Shown: positions 42,237 to 50,133 of the stretch, one piece after another | How positions within the stretch are numbered: the first letter of the stretch is position 1 | How the letters are laid out: every line of letters starts with the position of its first letter | Assembly (NCBI RefSeq): GCF_014596475.1 | Contig: NZ_MECJ01000015.1 | Span: 310,001-374,000, forward strand | DNA: 64,000 nt | Reading direction: 5' to 3' | From: Streptomyces sp. CBMA152 | Lineage (GTDB): Bacteria; Actinomycetota; Actinomycetes; Streptomycetales; Streptomycetaceae | Notes under the pieces: model-generated | Told to the model about the DNA's origin: nothing | Seen by the model: the letters and a program-made list of their open reading frames with translations, nothing else | Database searches by the model: none | Made by a program: the position numbers and the translations under genes

Positions 42237-42443
42237 CTACGCCTCGTCGCTGCGCTGGCCGATGATGCAGCCTTTGCAGCTGGCGCAGTCGCCTCCTTGA
42301 CGCCGGATCAGGCCACGAACGACGGTTCTAGCATCGCGCTCGTGCTGGACTCTTGGCGTCGCTATGCACACGATTTTCCCACCGATCTTGGCTCGGAGTC
42401 CGAAGAACTGCGAACCCAGGTCGACCAGGAGCATTTCGTGCAT
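42237..42443 (-). CDS. small basic protein with a CxxCxxC motif
   Basis: The 68-aa ORF is preceded by AAGGGGGAG close to its ATG, so it may be real. It contains CASCKGCIIGQ near its end. It lies between repressor and integrase on the same strand, where excision or lysogeny accessory genes occur. I do not recognise it. The rest of the 424-base gap between integrase and repressor shows no other supported gene. Confidence 0.4.
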   Translation of the reverse strand: MHEMLLVDLGSQFFGLRAKIGGKIVCIATPRVQHERDARTVVRGLIRRQGGDCASCKGCIIGQRSDEA

Positions 42444-42591
42444 GGCTCCCCCTTTCGGGATCGAGGGGAACCTCCCAAGTGGTGGTTGATGGTTGCACGT
42501 TGACGGCTTGTTGTGGCTGGTTTCGACCCATGCGCTTATCGAACGCCACGTAACAAATCGGTAAACCCGAAAGGTTGTACCGCAGAGCCGG

Positions 42592-43041
42592 TCAATTCGT
42601 GTCGGTGATGCCAGGGTTTGCGGCCCGGCGTCGCTTCCACTCCTCCAGGGCTGCCTCGGTCAGCTTCCTGATGTCGGCCGTCGTCGTGTCGTCGGACACG
42701 GCGATGACTGCGGACCGCAGCGACTCGACGAAGTCCTCCTCCAGGGTCGCCTCGTCGATCTCCGCGTAGACGGCTCCTGCGACGGGGGAAGGGGCGACGG
42801 GCATTGCCGAGGCGCCGTCGAGGATGTCGCGGCAGGAGCCGTCGGCCCACTGGAGTACCGGCTCGACCTTGCCGTAAGTGACGTCGCGCACGGACTCGCC
42901 GCGTTCGATCTTTCCGTAGGTCGTGATGGTGACGTCGGCTGCGCGGGCTACGTCGATCTTGGACATCTTCAGCTGGACCCTGCGCTGCCTTACGGCGGCG
43001 GCGAGTCGTTGAAGTGCGGCTTCGTCGTGTGGGGAGCCCAT
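42592..43041 (-). CDS. phage XRE-family repressor
   Basis: The 149-aa protein has an N-terminal helix-turn-helix (RRVQLKMSKIDVARAADVTI, then TYGKIERGE, residues about 15-65) and a C-terminal acidic domain. No RecA-cleavage Ser/Lys protease signature is visible, so relief of repression probably goes through the antirepressor downstream. The start MGSPHDEAAL at 43041 is used. It is divergent from a Cro-like gene with CTAG motifs between. Confidence 0.8.
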   Translation of the reverse strand: MGSPHDEAALQRLAAAVRQRRVQLKMSKIDVARAADVTITTYGKIERGESVRDVTYGKVEPVLQWADGSCRDILDGASAMPVAPSPVAGAVYAEIDEATLEEDFVESLRSAVIAVSDDTTTADIRKLTEAALEEWKRRRAANPGITDTN

Positions 43042-43083
43042 GTCCACATCATCGCAGGACCTGCCAGGAACAGCCAGGAACAC

Positions 43084-43197
43084 CTAGAACTTGGCCAATC
43101 CTTAGCGGCTCACCGGCCTGGCAGGTGCTAGCAACTGCGAGAAATTACAAGTTACTGTCGCGTACTGCTAGAAATGGCTACTAGAAACAGCTAGGTT
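43084..43197. promoter_or_regulatory. CTAG-rich divergent operator region of the prophage
   Basis: Five CTAG-containing heptamers lie between repressor and Cro-like genes: CTAGAAC 43084, CTAGCAA 43128, CTAGAAA 43168, CTAGAAA 43181 and CTAGGTT 43191. CTAG is rare in Streptomyces DNA and this gap is AT-rich. It is the likely early-promoter control site, bound by the repressor and the Cro-like protein. Confidence 0.6.
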
Positions 43198-43203
43198 CTC
43201 TCC

Positions 43204-43449
43204 ATGGAACCACCCCCAGCCACCTTCCAGGTGAACGGGGCTGCACTCCGCGAGGACCGCATGCGCCAAGGACTCGGCATCAAGGAGACCGCCGAAGCAG
43301 CAGGCATCAGCCGCAGCTATCTCCAGCGGCTGGAAACCAGCACTCGGCAGCGCATGAGACCCGCGCCTTACGTCCGGCTCCGCACGGCACTCAACTCCAC
43401 CGACGAACGGCTCCTCGCCCCACCGGCCGAGCCCCCCGAAACGAGGTGA
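43204..43449 (+). CDS. Cro-like helix-turn-helix protein
   Basis: The 81-aa product is an XRE-type DNA-binding domain (REDRMRQGLGIKETAEAAGI, then SRSYLQRLE) with little else. It is the first rightward gene, opposite the repressor, as Cro is in lambda-like phages. No strong ribosome site precedes the ATG. Confidence 0.75.
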   Translation: MEPPPATFQVNGAALREDRMRQGLGIKETAEAAGISRSYLQRLETSTRQRMRPAPYVRLRTALNSTDERLLAPPAEPPETR

Positions 43450-43451
43450 AC

Positions 43452-43727
43452 ATGCCCACCGCCCAGAACCCGCCCGCCGACACCGACGAGCACGACGACT
43501 TCATGAAGGTCGCCGCGGCCGCCAAGGACATCGGTTGCGGCGAGCGATGGCTCCGAGACGGCATCAACCACGGCGGCTTCCCGCACGACCGCTACGGCAA
43601 GTCGATCTGGCTCAGCCGCCAGCAGCGCGCCGAGATCCGCAGGATGCACCGGCAGACCGCCCAGTGGAGGCGTCCCGCGCGACGGCCCCGCAAGCCGGCG
43701 TCGACGCCGGCCCGTTCCGCCGCTTAG
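43452..43727 (+). CDS. excisionase-like winged-helix protein
   Basis: The 91-aa product has a MerR-like/excisionase fold core (MKVAAAAKDIGCGERWLRDG, then INHGGFPHDRYGKSIWLS) and a very basic C-terminus. GAGG lies 5 bases before the ATG at 43452. Its place in the first early genes fits a recombination directionality factor or DNA-binding accessory. Confidence 0.6.
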   Translation: MPTAQNPPADTDEHDDFMKVAAAAKDIGCGERWLRDGINHGGFPHDRYGKSIWLSRQQRAEIRRMHRQTAQWRRPARRPRKPASTPARSAA

Positions 43728-43830
43728 CGGCTATGCGGCCCCAACCGCCGGCCCTACACCGGCAGCCGGGGCCACTGCGGCCGATGGCCGCGCAGATCCA
43801 CCCGCATCCCTGAGAGAACAGGAGTGGACC

Positions 43831-44658
43831 ATGACCATGGTCCCATCCCCGAGCACCCCTTTGGTGTTCACGTTCCCGGAGACCGCGCAGCATGTGCGGT
43901 CCGTGATGATCGACGGCGAGCCGTGGTTCGTCGGTAAGGACGCCTGCGATGTCGTGGGCATCAGCAAGTACCGCGACGCGCTCATTCAGCTCGACGGAGA
44001 CGAGAGGGCGTCCATGGCCGTGGACACCCCTGGCGGTCCACAGCAGATGGTCGTGGTCTCCGAGCCGGGCGTGTACGCACTCATGCTGATCTCCCGGTCG
44101 CCGCGCGTGAAGTCGTTCCGCCGCTGGATCACCCACGAGGTCATCCCCTCCATCCGCCGCACGGGCTCGTACTCGCTGGAGCCAGTCGCCCCTGCTCTTC
44201 CGCAGGACTACGAGGAGGCGCTGGTCGCGCTTCTCGGCAAGGTCCGGGAGACGAAGGCGCTGGAGTCCTGGGTTGCTGAGCTGGAGCCGGCGGCGACCTC
44301 GTGGAACACGCTGGCTGCTGCCGAGGGTGATTTCTCGGTGGCGGATGCGGCGAAGATCCTGGCCCGCGATCCGTCGATCAAGTTGGGTCGGGACCGGCTG
44401 TTCACGCTGCTCGCCGACTTGAAGTGGACGTACCGGCAGCTCGCTGACAATCGCACGCGGGCGTTCCAGTCGGCGATTGAGGCGGGGCGGTTGTCGGAGT
44501 TGCCGTCGTCGCACTACCACCCGCGCACGGGCGAACTGGTGCTGGATGCGCCGCAGGTGCGGGTGACGGTGAAGGGCTTGCACGAGCTGCACAAGCGGCT
44601 CGGCGGTACGGCCCCGGTGCAGGTCCCGGCGGTTCCCGTGCAGGGAGGCGCGTCGTGA
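43831..44658 (+). CDS. phage antirepressor with BRO-N and ANT domains
   Basis: The 275-aa protein has a BRO-N domain (VRSVMIDGEPWFVGKDACDV, ending IPSIRRTGSY, residues 20-115) and a C-terminal KilA-C/ANT domain (DFSVADAAKILARDPSI, residues 150-255). Such proteins counteract repressors to trigger lytic growth. AGGAG precedes the ATG. A GC-rich hairpin in the gap 43728-43830 may attenuate transcription into it. Confidence 0.9.
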   Translation: MTMVPSPSTPLVFTFPETAQHVRSVMIDGEPWFVGKDACDVVGISKYRDALIQLDGDERASMAVDTPGGPQQMVVVSEPGVYALMLISRSPRVKSFRRWITHEVIPSIRRTGSYSLEPVAPALPQDYEEALVALLGKVRETKALESWVAELEPAATSWNTLAAAEGDFSVADAAKILARDPSIKLGRDRLFTLLADLKWTYRQLADNRTRAFQSAIEAGRLSELPSSHYHPRTGELVLDAPQVRVTVKGLHELHKRLGGTAPVQVPAVPVQGGAS

Positions 44659-44906
44659 TCGCGATGGCGTTGACGTCGAGGCCGGTGTCGAAGCCGGACC
44701 GGATCGCAGACCGCATTTTCGACGGGCTGCCCGTGCGGGTGCAGCGGGCGGTGGCGTTCACTGCGGCTGCCGAGCGTGCGCTGTACGGGCTGGAGCCGGT
44801 ACGTGGCGCCACTCGTGAGGTCGCGCTGTCTGGTCTGGCCCGCGCGAACAAGACCCTCGCCGCCTACAACCCGGGGCTGCGCGTCCGGTTGGACGGTGTG
44901 CGATGA
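44655..44906 (+). CDS. small phage protein of unknown function
   Basis: The 83-aa helical product (FDGLPVRVQRAVAFTAAAER) starts at a GTG overlapping the antirepressor stop and overlaps the next gene by ATGA. No motif is recognised. Confidence 0.6.
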   Translation: MIAMALTSRPVSKPDRIADRIFDGLPVRVQRAVAFTAAAERALYGLEPVRGATREVALSGLARANKTLAAYNPGLRVRLDGVR

Positions 44907-45118
44907 CCTGTGACTGCGGTACGGACAACCCGCGCATCCACCTTCCCGGCTGTATTCGCTACTCGCTGCCGGTCGACAGCGACGTGGCGGCGCAGGTGGC
45001 GGCTGAGGACGGCTTCCCGGTGGGGGCGCGACAGATCCGGCACCCCGCGTTCGCGAAGACCCGCCGGTACCTGAAGGTGCACCCGCTGCCGACGCAGCAG
45101 GATCGGAGGGCGTCATGA
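44903..45118 (+). CDS. small Cys-containing phage protein
   Basis: The 71-aa product has an N-terminal MTCDCGTDNPRIHLPGCIRY with CxC plus C, a likely small metal site, and a basic C-terminus. It overlaps both neighbours by 4 bases. Confidence 0.6.
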   Translation: MTCDCGTDNPRIHLPGCIRYSLPVDSDVAAQVAAEDGFPVGARQIRHPAFAKTRRYLKVHPLPTQQDRRAS

Positions 45119-45684
45119 AGCCCGCCGATCAGACCGAGTACATCGTGCAGGCGATCCGCGAAGGCGCGTCCATGTACGAGGAGGACGCCCGCGCGTTCCT
45201 CGCCGAGCATGACGCGCACGTCCGTGCCGAGGCTGCGGCGGATGTGCACCGTGCCGAGCTGCCGCGCTTCGCCGACGGTGAGTCACCGGAGCTTGTTGCC
45301 AAGACCGTGCGGGCGGTGGATGTCCGTCTGGCCGAGGACGGCCCGCAGGCCCCGTATGGCGTCACGGCGGAGGTGGTCGACGCCAGCGAGTTCTTCGAGG
45401 TCGGCCGCACCTACCTGGGCAGCTACGGCTGGCGGTTCCGTGTCGACGTCATCACGACGCATCCGGAGAACGGTGAGCGGGCCGCGCTCGGCTGGCGGTT
45501 CTTCAACGACGTGTGGGAGCCCATCGCCTACTACGAGGACGACTGGGATCTCCACCAGTACGTCGGCCACGTTGAGGCTACTGACGACGCCGCCCCGATC
45601 GCCTCGACCGCGGCCGCCGTGTCCGCTCTGGGCGCGCTGCCGGTGCCGATCGGTGACGAGCCCGAGGCGGGTGGGTCGTCATGA
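45115..45684 (+). CDS. phage protein of unknown function, 189 aa
   Basis: The acidic product has a helical N-terminus (AIREGASMYEEDARAFLAEH) and a beta-rich aromatic centre (YLGSYGWRFRVDVITTHP, then WEPIAYYEDDWDLHQYV). No family recognised. It overlaps both neighbours by ATGA. Confidence 0.65.
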   Translation: MKPADQTEYIVQAIREGASMYEEDARAFLAEHDAHVRAEAAADVHRAELPRFADGESPELVAKTVRAVDVRLAEDGPQAPYGVTAEVVDASEFFEVGRTYLGSYGWRFRVDVITTHPENGERAALGWRFFNDVWEPIAYYEDDWDLHQYVGHVEATDDAAPIASTAAAVSALGALPVPIGDEPEAGGSS

Positions 45685-45908
45685 CGCCTCCGACGAATCC
45701 GATCGCCCGCCTGGATGCCCCGCTCGTGGTGGTGGAGGCGGAGGCGCATCTGTTGGGGCTGCTGGCCCATCCGGTGGCGGAGTCTGCGCCGCTGAAAGAG
45801 CGGCACGACTGGTTCGCGAGCGTGTTCCGCGACCTGGCGACCGCTCACCCCGAGGCGTGCTCGTGCGACGCCGACTATCCCGACTGGCAGCCCGGGAGGG
45901 CGTCATGA
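45681..45908 (+). CDS. small phage protein of unknown function
   Basis: The 75-aa product ends CSCDADYPDWQPGRAS with a CxC. It is translationally coupled to genes on both sides by 4-base overlaps. Confidence 0.55.
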   Translation: MTPPTNPIARLDAPLVVVEAEAHLLGLLAHPVAESAPLKERHDWFASVFRDLATAHPEACSCDADYPDWQPGRAS

Positions 45909-46219
45909 AGCTGACCGAACTGTCTCGTCCAACGGATGTCCTGCAACAGCTGATTGTCGAGTTCCCACTGCTGCCTGCCGGGCACGTCGCCATCAACTCG
46001 ATCTATCCGGAACAGATCGAGCTTTCGTTCCACAACGACTTCGGGGACTTCGAGGCGTGGCGCGCGGCGCTGGACATCGCCCCGGCTACGGTCCGGCACC
46101 ATCTCATGAGCGGCGACACGACGCTCGTGCTGCGCGGCACTGCCGTCCGGGACGGGATCACCGTCGAGCTCGTCGCCTACGGGCCGAATCAGGCTCTGCT
46201 CGTTGGGGCGGTGGCGTAG
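45905..46219 (+). CDS. small phage protein of unknown function, 104 aa
   Basis: The product (MKLTELSRPTDVLQQLIVEF...) looks alpha/beta, with ELSFHNDFGDFEAWRAALD and a beta-hairpin TTLVLRGTAVRDGITVELV. GGAGG lies just upstream. The next gene starts directly after its stop. Confidence 0.6.
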   Translation: MKLTELSRPTDVLQQLIVEFPLLPAGHVAINSIYPEQIELSFHNDFGDFEAWRAALDIAPATVRHHLMSGDTTLVLRGTAVRDGITVELVAYGPNQALLVGAVA

Positions 46220-46759
46220 ATGGCCACCCCGCTGATCGAACGCCCGCTGCCGGACCTGCAGGTCGATGCGATTGCCGAGGTCGACGCCGAGTACATGCGG
46301 GAGTTCGGCCCCCAGGTGTCGCAGTGGCCCAGGACGGTGCGCGGCGAGTACCTCGAAGCGGTGGCGCTCTCCCGCCGCCCCCATGTCCGTGAGTCGGAGA
46401 TGTTGACAACCCATCCGCGCCGCTCGTCGGCCGCGTCGCGCCGCCACCACCAGAAGTACTTGGGCTTCCGGCTGCAGCGGCTCGTCCCGGGCGCCGCGAC
46501 GGTCCTGGTTGTCCCGATGTGGGCGGATCTGGAGGCGCCGGACGCCGAACCGGTCGAGCACGTGTTTCTGGTGCTGGTGCGGAACGCCCGGGGCGAGCGG
46601 TTGAAGCCGCCGCCGGGTTCGACTCCGCAGATCGTGCGGCTGCTGCAGGCGGCGTTCGTTGCGGACTGGAGTGTCGCGCAGACGTGGCGGGCGGCCGACG
46701 GGTCGCTGACGGCTCGGCGGCCTCGGGTGCCGGCGCACATGGAACGGCGGTGGATCTGA
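46220..46759 (+). CDS. phage protein of unknown function, 179 aa
   Basis: The basic product begins MATPLIERPLPDLQVDAIAE and has a central RRSSAASRRHHQKYLGFRLQ followed by a hydrophobic strand TVLVVPMWADLEAP. It has no gap from the previous stop and shares TGATG with the Gp37/Gp68 gene. Confidence 0.6.
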   Translation: MATPLIERPLPDLQVDAIAEVDAEYMREFGPQVSQWPRTVRGEYLEAVALSRRPHVRESEMLTTHPRRSSAASRRHHQKYLGFRLQRLVPGAATVLVVPMWADLEAPDAEPVEHVFLVLVRNARGERLKPPPGSTPQIVRLLQAAFVADWSVAQTWRAADGSLTARRPRVPAHMERRWI

Positions 46760-47838
46760 TGGCCACTGACACCAGCATCGAGTGGGCTGACAAGACCTGG
46801 TCGCCGATCATCGGCTGTGATCGTGTCAGCCCGGGGTGCGACAACTGTTACGCCATCACCCAGGCTCGGATCCGCTCGAACAACCCCAACCCGACGATCT
46901 CCGAGGCGTTCGCCGGGACCGTGGACCGGATCGGCGGCCGCCTCGACTGGACCGGGAAGATCAACCTGCTCCCGGAACGGCTCACCCAGCCCCTGCGCTG
47001 GAAGAAGCCACGCCGGATCTTCGTGAACTCGCTCAGCGACCTGTTCCACAAGGACGTCCCCGCTGAGTACATCGCGCAGGTTTTCGCGGTGATGGCCCTC
47101 ACCCCTCAGCACACGTACCAGATCCTCACCAAGCGGCACGCCCGCATGCGGTCGATGATCGGCGGCCCCTGCAGGTGCGGCCACCAGCCGGGGGAACACC
47201 TCCGCTCGGGCATGGCCTGGGCTGTGTCCAAGGCCAACCCCAACCGTATCTCCGGTGTCCCGGATAACGCGGAACAGCGCGTGTACGGCCGTGGAATCTG
47301 GCCCCTGCCCAACGTGTGGATGGGCGTCAGCGTGGAGGACCAGAAGTGGGCGAACATCCGCATCCCCGCCCTTCTGCAGACACCTGCGGCCGTCCGGTTC
47401 CTGTCCTGCGAACCCCTCTTCGGGCCCGTCGACCTGAAGCAGGCCGTCATCCCCATGGGCAGTGAGCGCGGCCACGGACTGACCGCCTCCTACGTCCATG
47501 CCGGTGACTGCTGCCGAAGGTTCCACGGTATCGACTGGGTGATCGTCGGCGGCGAGTCCGGACACGGCGCTCGCCCGATGGCACCCCAGTGGGCGACATC
47601 CCTACGCGACCAGTGCGCCGCAGCCGACGTGCCGTTCTTCTTCAAGCAGTTCGGCGAGTACGCGCCCACTGGCTACCTCGTCATCGGCGGCACCACCAAG
47701 GGCACGCTCCTCGCCGGTGAACCCGTCGACGACCTCGGCCATCGCGTCGAGCTGGCCCGCGTCGGCAAGAAGGCCGCTGGCCGCGAGCTCGACGGCCGTA
47801 CCCACGACGCATTCCCGAAGGAGGTGGCCCATGTCTGA
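46759..47838 (+). CDS. Gp37/Gp68-family (DUF5131) phage protein
   Basis: The 359-aa protein has the family opening TSIEWADKTWSPIIGC, then SPGCDNCYA, with C20, C27 and C30 forming a three-cysteine cluster that resembles a radical-SAM-type iron-sulfur site. Later come FVNSLSDLFHKDVP, LTKRHARM and DWVIVGGESGHGARPM, then FFFKQFGEY near the end. The family is common in actinophages and mycobacterial phages; its reaction is not known to me. A GGPCRCGHQPGEH insert near 135 adds extra cysteines. Confidence 0.88.
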   Translation: MATDTSIEWADKTWSPIIGCDRVSPGCDNCYAITQARIRSNNPNPTISEAFAGTVDRIGGRLDWTGKINLLPERLTQPLRWKKPRRIFVNSLSDLFHKDVPAEYIAQVFAVMALTPQHTYQILTKRHARMRSMIGGPCRCGHQPGEHLRSGMAWAVSKANPNRISGVPDNAEQRVYGRGIWPLPNVWMGVSVEDQKWANIRIPALLQTPAAVRFLSCEPLFGPVDLKQAVIPMGSERGHGLTASYVHAGDCCRRFHGIDWVIVGGESGHGARPMAPQWATSLRDQCAAADVPFFFKQFGEYAPTGYLVIGGTTKGTLLAGEPVDDLGHRVELARVGKKAAGRELDGRTHDAFPKEVAHV

Positions 47839-48217
47839 GTTGACCGTGAGCGAAGCCTTGGAGCGGGCGCAGGACGACCGCGCGGATCTCGCGAACCGTC
47901 TGTGCCGCATGGGTCTGCTGCGCTACCGCCCCGATGTACCCGACGAGGTGGGGGCCGAGATGGAGCGGATCCTCAACTCGCCTGACCGCCACGGCATTGA
48001 GCTGACCGCGACGGAGTGGGGCGAGCTGGTGCACGCGGCCGCTGCAGCCGAGAACGCCGTGGACCCCGAGAGCTCGATCTACGACTCGATCAAGCACTGG
48101 GTCGCCGCAATCCTCCCGCTGCACGAGCGGATGATCCGCGAACGTATCGGCGGCGAAGTCACCCGCCTGAGGGCCGAGAACGCCGACTACGAAGCGTCGT
48201 TGGGGGTGCCCGCATGA
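47831..48217 (+). CDS. helical phage protein, 128 aa
   Basis: The acidic, helical product starts MSELTVSEALERAQDDRADL and ends in a probable coiled coil (MIRERIGGEVTRLRAENADY). It overlaps the Gp37/Gp68 gene by 8 bases and the next by ATGA. Confidence 0.6.
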   Translation: MSELTVSEALERAQDDRADLANRLCRMGLLRYRPDVPDEVGAEMERILNSPDRHGIELTATEWGELVHAAAAAENAVDPESSIYDSIKHWVAAILPLHERMIRERIGGEVTRLRAENADYEASLGVPA

Positions 48218-48585
48218 CCACCACCATCATCCCGTCGCTGACTGACATCGCGGATGCGCTGGAGCAGATGGCCGACCACATCGCCCGCGTCGGCCTCCAC
48301 AAGGGCGCCTTGTACGACGAAGACGCAGCAGACGGCGGGACGCCGCTGGGGGACTGTCCGACGTGCACGGTCGGGGCGGCCTGCCACGTCATCTACGGCC
48401 AGCCCCGCTACACGGTCGACCAGCCCACGGCGGAGCAGACGACGCTGCTGTACGCGGTCGTCGACCTCCTCCAGGACCGCCTCGGCGAGGACGCGATCTC
48501 CTGGTCTGACGGCCACGACCAGGAGCACGTCGTCGACTACCTGCGTGCCACTGTCGTCGAGCTGCGGGCGGGGGTGGCCTCGTGA
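48214..48585 (+). CDS. DUF6197-like phage protein
   Basis: The 123-aa product has GLHKGALYDED, DCPTCTVGAACHVIYG and a C-terminal ISWSDGHDQEHVVDYLRATV, a layout resembling the small actinobacterial DUF6197 proteins. The assignment is from memory of the pattern and is tentative. The three cysteines could bind metal. Confidence 0.5.
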   Translation: MTTTIIPSLTDIADALEQMADHIARVGLHKGALYDEDAADGGTPLGDCPTCTVGAACHVIYGQPRYTVDQPTAEQTTLLYAVVDLLQDRLGEDAISWSDGHDQEHVVDYLRATVVELRAGVAS

Positions 48586-49046
48586 CCGTCATCGATGTGG
48601 CGCGGCATGCCCGGCGTGCTCGGCATGCGGGGCAGAGCGTGCAGAGCCTCAAGGACCGGATTCTGACGCTGACGGCTGCCAACGCGAGGGTTAGGGCTGA
48701 CAACTCCGAGCTCATCGCCGCGAACGAGGTTTTGGAGAGCGAGGCGCGCTGGGTGCTGATCCGGTCCTGCTCCGACAGCATCCGCGTCGCACAGCTCACC
48801 CAGGAACGGGACCGGGCCGTCGCCGAGGTGAAGCGCCTTCAGCGGAAGGTGATCGACGCGGGCGTCGAGCATCAGCGGCTTCGTACTGCCGTCACCCTGG
48901 CCCGGCCACGTATCTACGCGGTCGACACCCAGCTCGTGCGGCCCTTCTCGCCCAGCTACGAGCTGCCGTTCGTCTCGCCGGTGCCGTACCGCGACACCAG
49001 CAGCGACACCACGCAGGAACTCCCCCTCCTCGACCGGCCTGCCTGA
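48582..49046 (+). CDS. coiled-coil phage protein, 154 aa
   Basis: The N-terminal two thirds form a long coiled coil (LKDRILTLTAANARVRADNS and ERDRAVAEVKRLQRKVIDAG). The C-terminus is Pro/Asp-rich. GTG start overlapping the previous stop. It is last before a 105-base gap with a GC-rich inverted repeat. Confidence 0.6.
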   Translation: MTVIDVARHARRARHAGQSVQSLKDRILTLTAANARVRADNSELIAANEVLESEARWVLIRSCSDSIRVAQLTQERDRAVAEVKRLQRKVIDAGVEHQRLRTAVTLARPRIYAVDTQLVRPFSPSYELPFVSPVPYRDTSSDTTQELPLLDRPA

Positions 49047-49151
49047 CCCCACCCTCTCCCGCCGCGTCGCGGTGACGTCGTACCCACGGCGCGGCGGGCC
49101 ACCACTTCGTATCAGCCCGGCCTTCGGGCTCACCCATCCCTGGAGTACCGC
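49047..49151 (+). terminator. gap with inverted repeats before the HU-like gene
   Basis: A 9-bp inverted repeat (CCCGCCGCG with CGCGGCGGG) and a hairpin AGCCCG-GCCTT-CGGGCT near 49108 lie here. They may give partial termination and a fresh start for the HU-like gene, whose GGAG is at the right end. Confidence 0.4.
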
Positions 49152-49487
49152 ATGAACCAGACGCAGCTCATCGACGCCGTCGCCGACAGTACGGGCCTCG
49201 ACCGCCGCCAGGCCGCTGCCGCCGTCACCGCTGCCCTCGACACCATCCTGGCCACCGTGACCGCAGGCGGAGACGTCACGGTCACCAACTTCGGAACCTT
49301 CCGCGCCACGAAGACCGTCGCGGGCAAGCGCCGCAATCCGAGGACCGGCGAAATCATCCAGGCCCCCGCCATGGCGCGCATGCGGTTCCGGGTGTCGGCG
49401 AGGGCTCGGCAGATCATCGCCGCCGGTGACCCGCAGGCCAGCAGGCGCAAGGCCGCCAAGGGCCGTCGGGTCGGGGCCGGTCGGTGA
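49152..49487 (+). CDS. HU-like DNA-binding protein of the phage
   Basis: The 111-aa protein has the HU/IHF fold pattern: MNQTQLIDAVADSTGLDRRQ, then TNFGTFRATKTVAGKRRNPR, TGEIIQAPA with the DNA-intercalating Pro, and FRVSARAR. A short basic tail (RRKAAKGRRVGAGR) recalls Streptomyces HupS-like tails. It probably assists phage DNA organisation, recombination or replication. Confidence 0.9.
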   Translation: MNQTQLIDAVADSTGLDRRQAAAAVTAALDTILATVTAGGDVTVTNFGTFRATKTVAGKRRNPRTGEIIQAPAMARMRFRVSARARQIIAAGDPQASRRKAAKGRRVGAGR

Positions 49488-49672
49488 TCCGTTTCCTGAT
49501 CGGTCTACTCCTCGGCGCCGCCACGACCGCGATCACCTGGGCGGTCGGTGTCGACATCGGCTGGGCGCTCGTCGTCGGAACCGCCGTCGCGGTCATCGTC
49601 TGGTGCGCCGAGACGATCGCCGAAGTCACGGACCTGGTCGGGGACTTCCTCTCCGACCTGTTCGTCCCCTAA
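49484..49672 (+). CDS. small membrane protein, 62 aa
   Basis: Two hydrophobic segments (FLIGLLLGAATTAITWAVGV and WALVVGTAVAVIVWCA) are followed by an acidic tail. GTG start overlapping the HU stop. It has the size of holin-like proteins, but the early position argues against a lysis role. Confidence 0.6.
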   Translation: MIRFLIGLLLGAATTAITWAVGVDIGWALVVGTAVAVIVWCAETIAEVTDLVGDFLSDLFVP

Positions 49673-49723
49673 CCCCCAGACCGGCCGTTGAGCGCCACCG
49701 CCCCCCCCGGGCGCTCCGGCCAC

Positions 49724-49765
49724 CCCCAGGCCCGCCCCACCCCCATTTCCGGGGCGGGCCTGGGG
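49724..49765. terminator. terminator hairpin inside the early operon
   Basis: A perfect 15-bp stem (CCCCAGGCCCGCCCC and its complement) with a 12-base loop. A weaker hairpin (AGCGCC/GGGCGCT) lies just before at 49691-49715. Confidence 0.75.
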
Positions 49766-49788
49766 ACCCACACCCAGAAACGAGCCAC

Positions 49789-50133
49789 ATGAGCATCAAC
49801 AAGCCCACCATCCCGCCCGAGACCGCCCGCCACGTCCTGTGGCACTACGGCCAGAACGGCGGCCACCAGCCTGGCAGCTTCACCCAGCGGCTGATGGAAG
49901 CCTTCGCCGCCGCCGACATGGCCAACACCGCGAAACTCGCCAACGCCTACCCCGACTACGCGGCCGCGTTCATCGCCGCCAACCTCGACCCCGACGGCAT
50001 CCCCGCCCTCCAGCGCATTGCCGGAGTACCCGCGATCCACTGCACCCGCTGCCGGAGCGAAGACGGCCCGTTCACCGACGGCGGGCTATGCGAGGCGTGC
50101 GCCCGGCCCGTGCCCCTGGACGGCGTCCTGTGA
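49789..50133 (+). CDS. small zinc-ribbon-like phage protein
   Basis: The 114-aa product is helical in front (QRLMEAFAAADMANTAKLAN) and ends in HCTRCRSEDGPFTDGGLCEA with a C-x2-C...C-x2-C zinc-ribbon pattern. It overlaps the exonuclease gene by GTGA. Confidence 0.6.
   Translation: MSINKPTIPPETARHVLWHYGQNGGHQPGSFTQRLMEAFAAADMANTAKLANAYPDYAAAFIAANLDPDGIPALQRIAGVPAIHCTRCRSEDGPFTDGGLCEACARPVPLDGVL

Noticed and set aside
42297..42503. A rightward 68-codon frame between integrase and repressor
   Set aside because: It is antisense to the small leftward ORF that has the better ribosome site, and it has no recognisable motif.
49484..49672. A holin
   Set aside because: Size and two helices fit, but no endolysin or late genes are nearby and it sits in the early operon.
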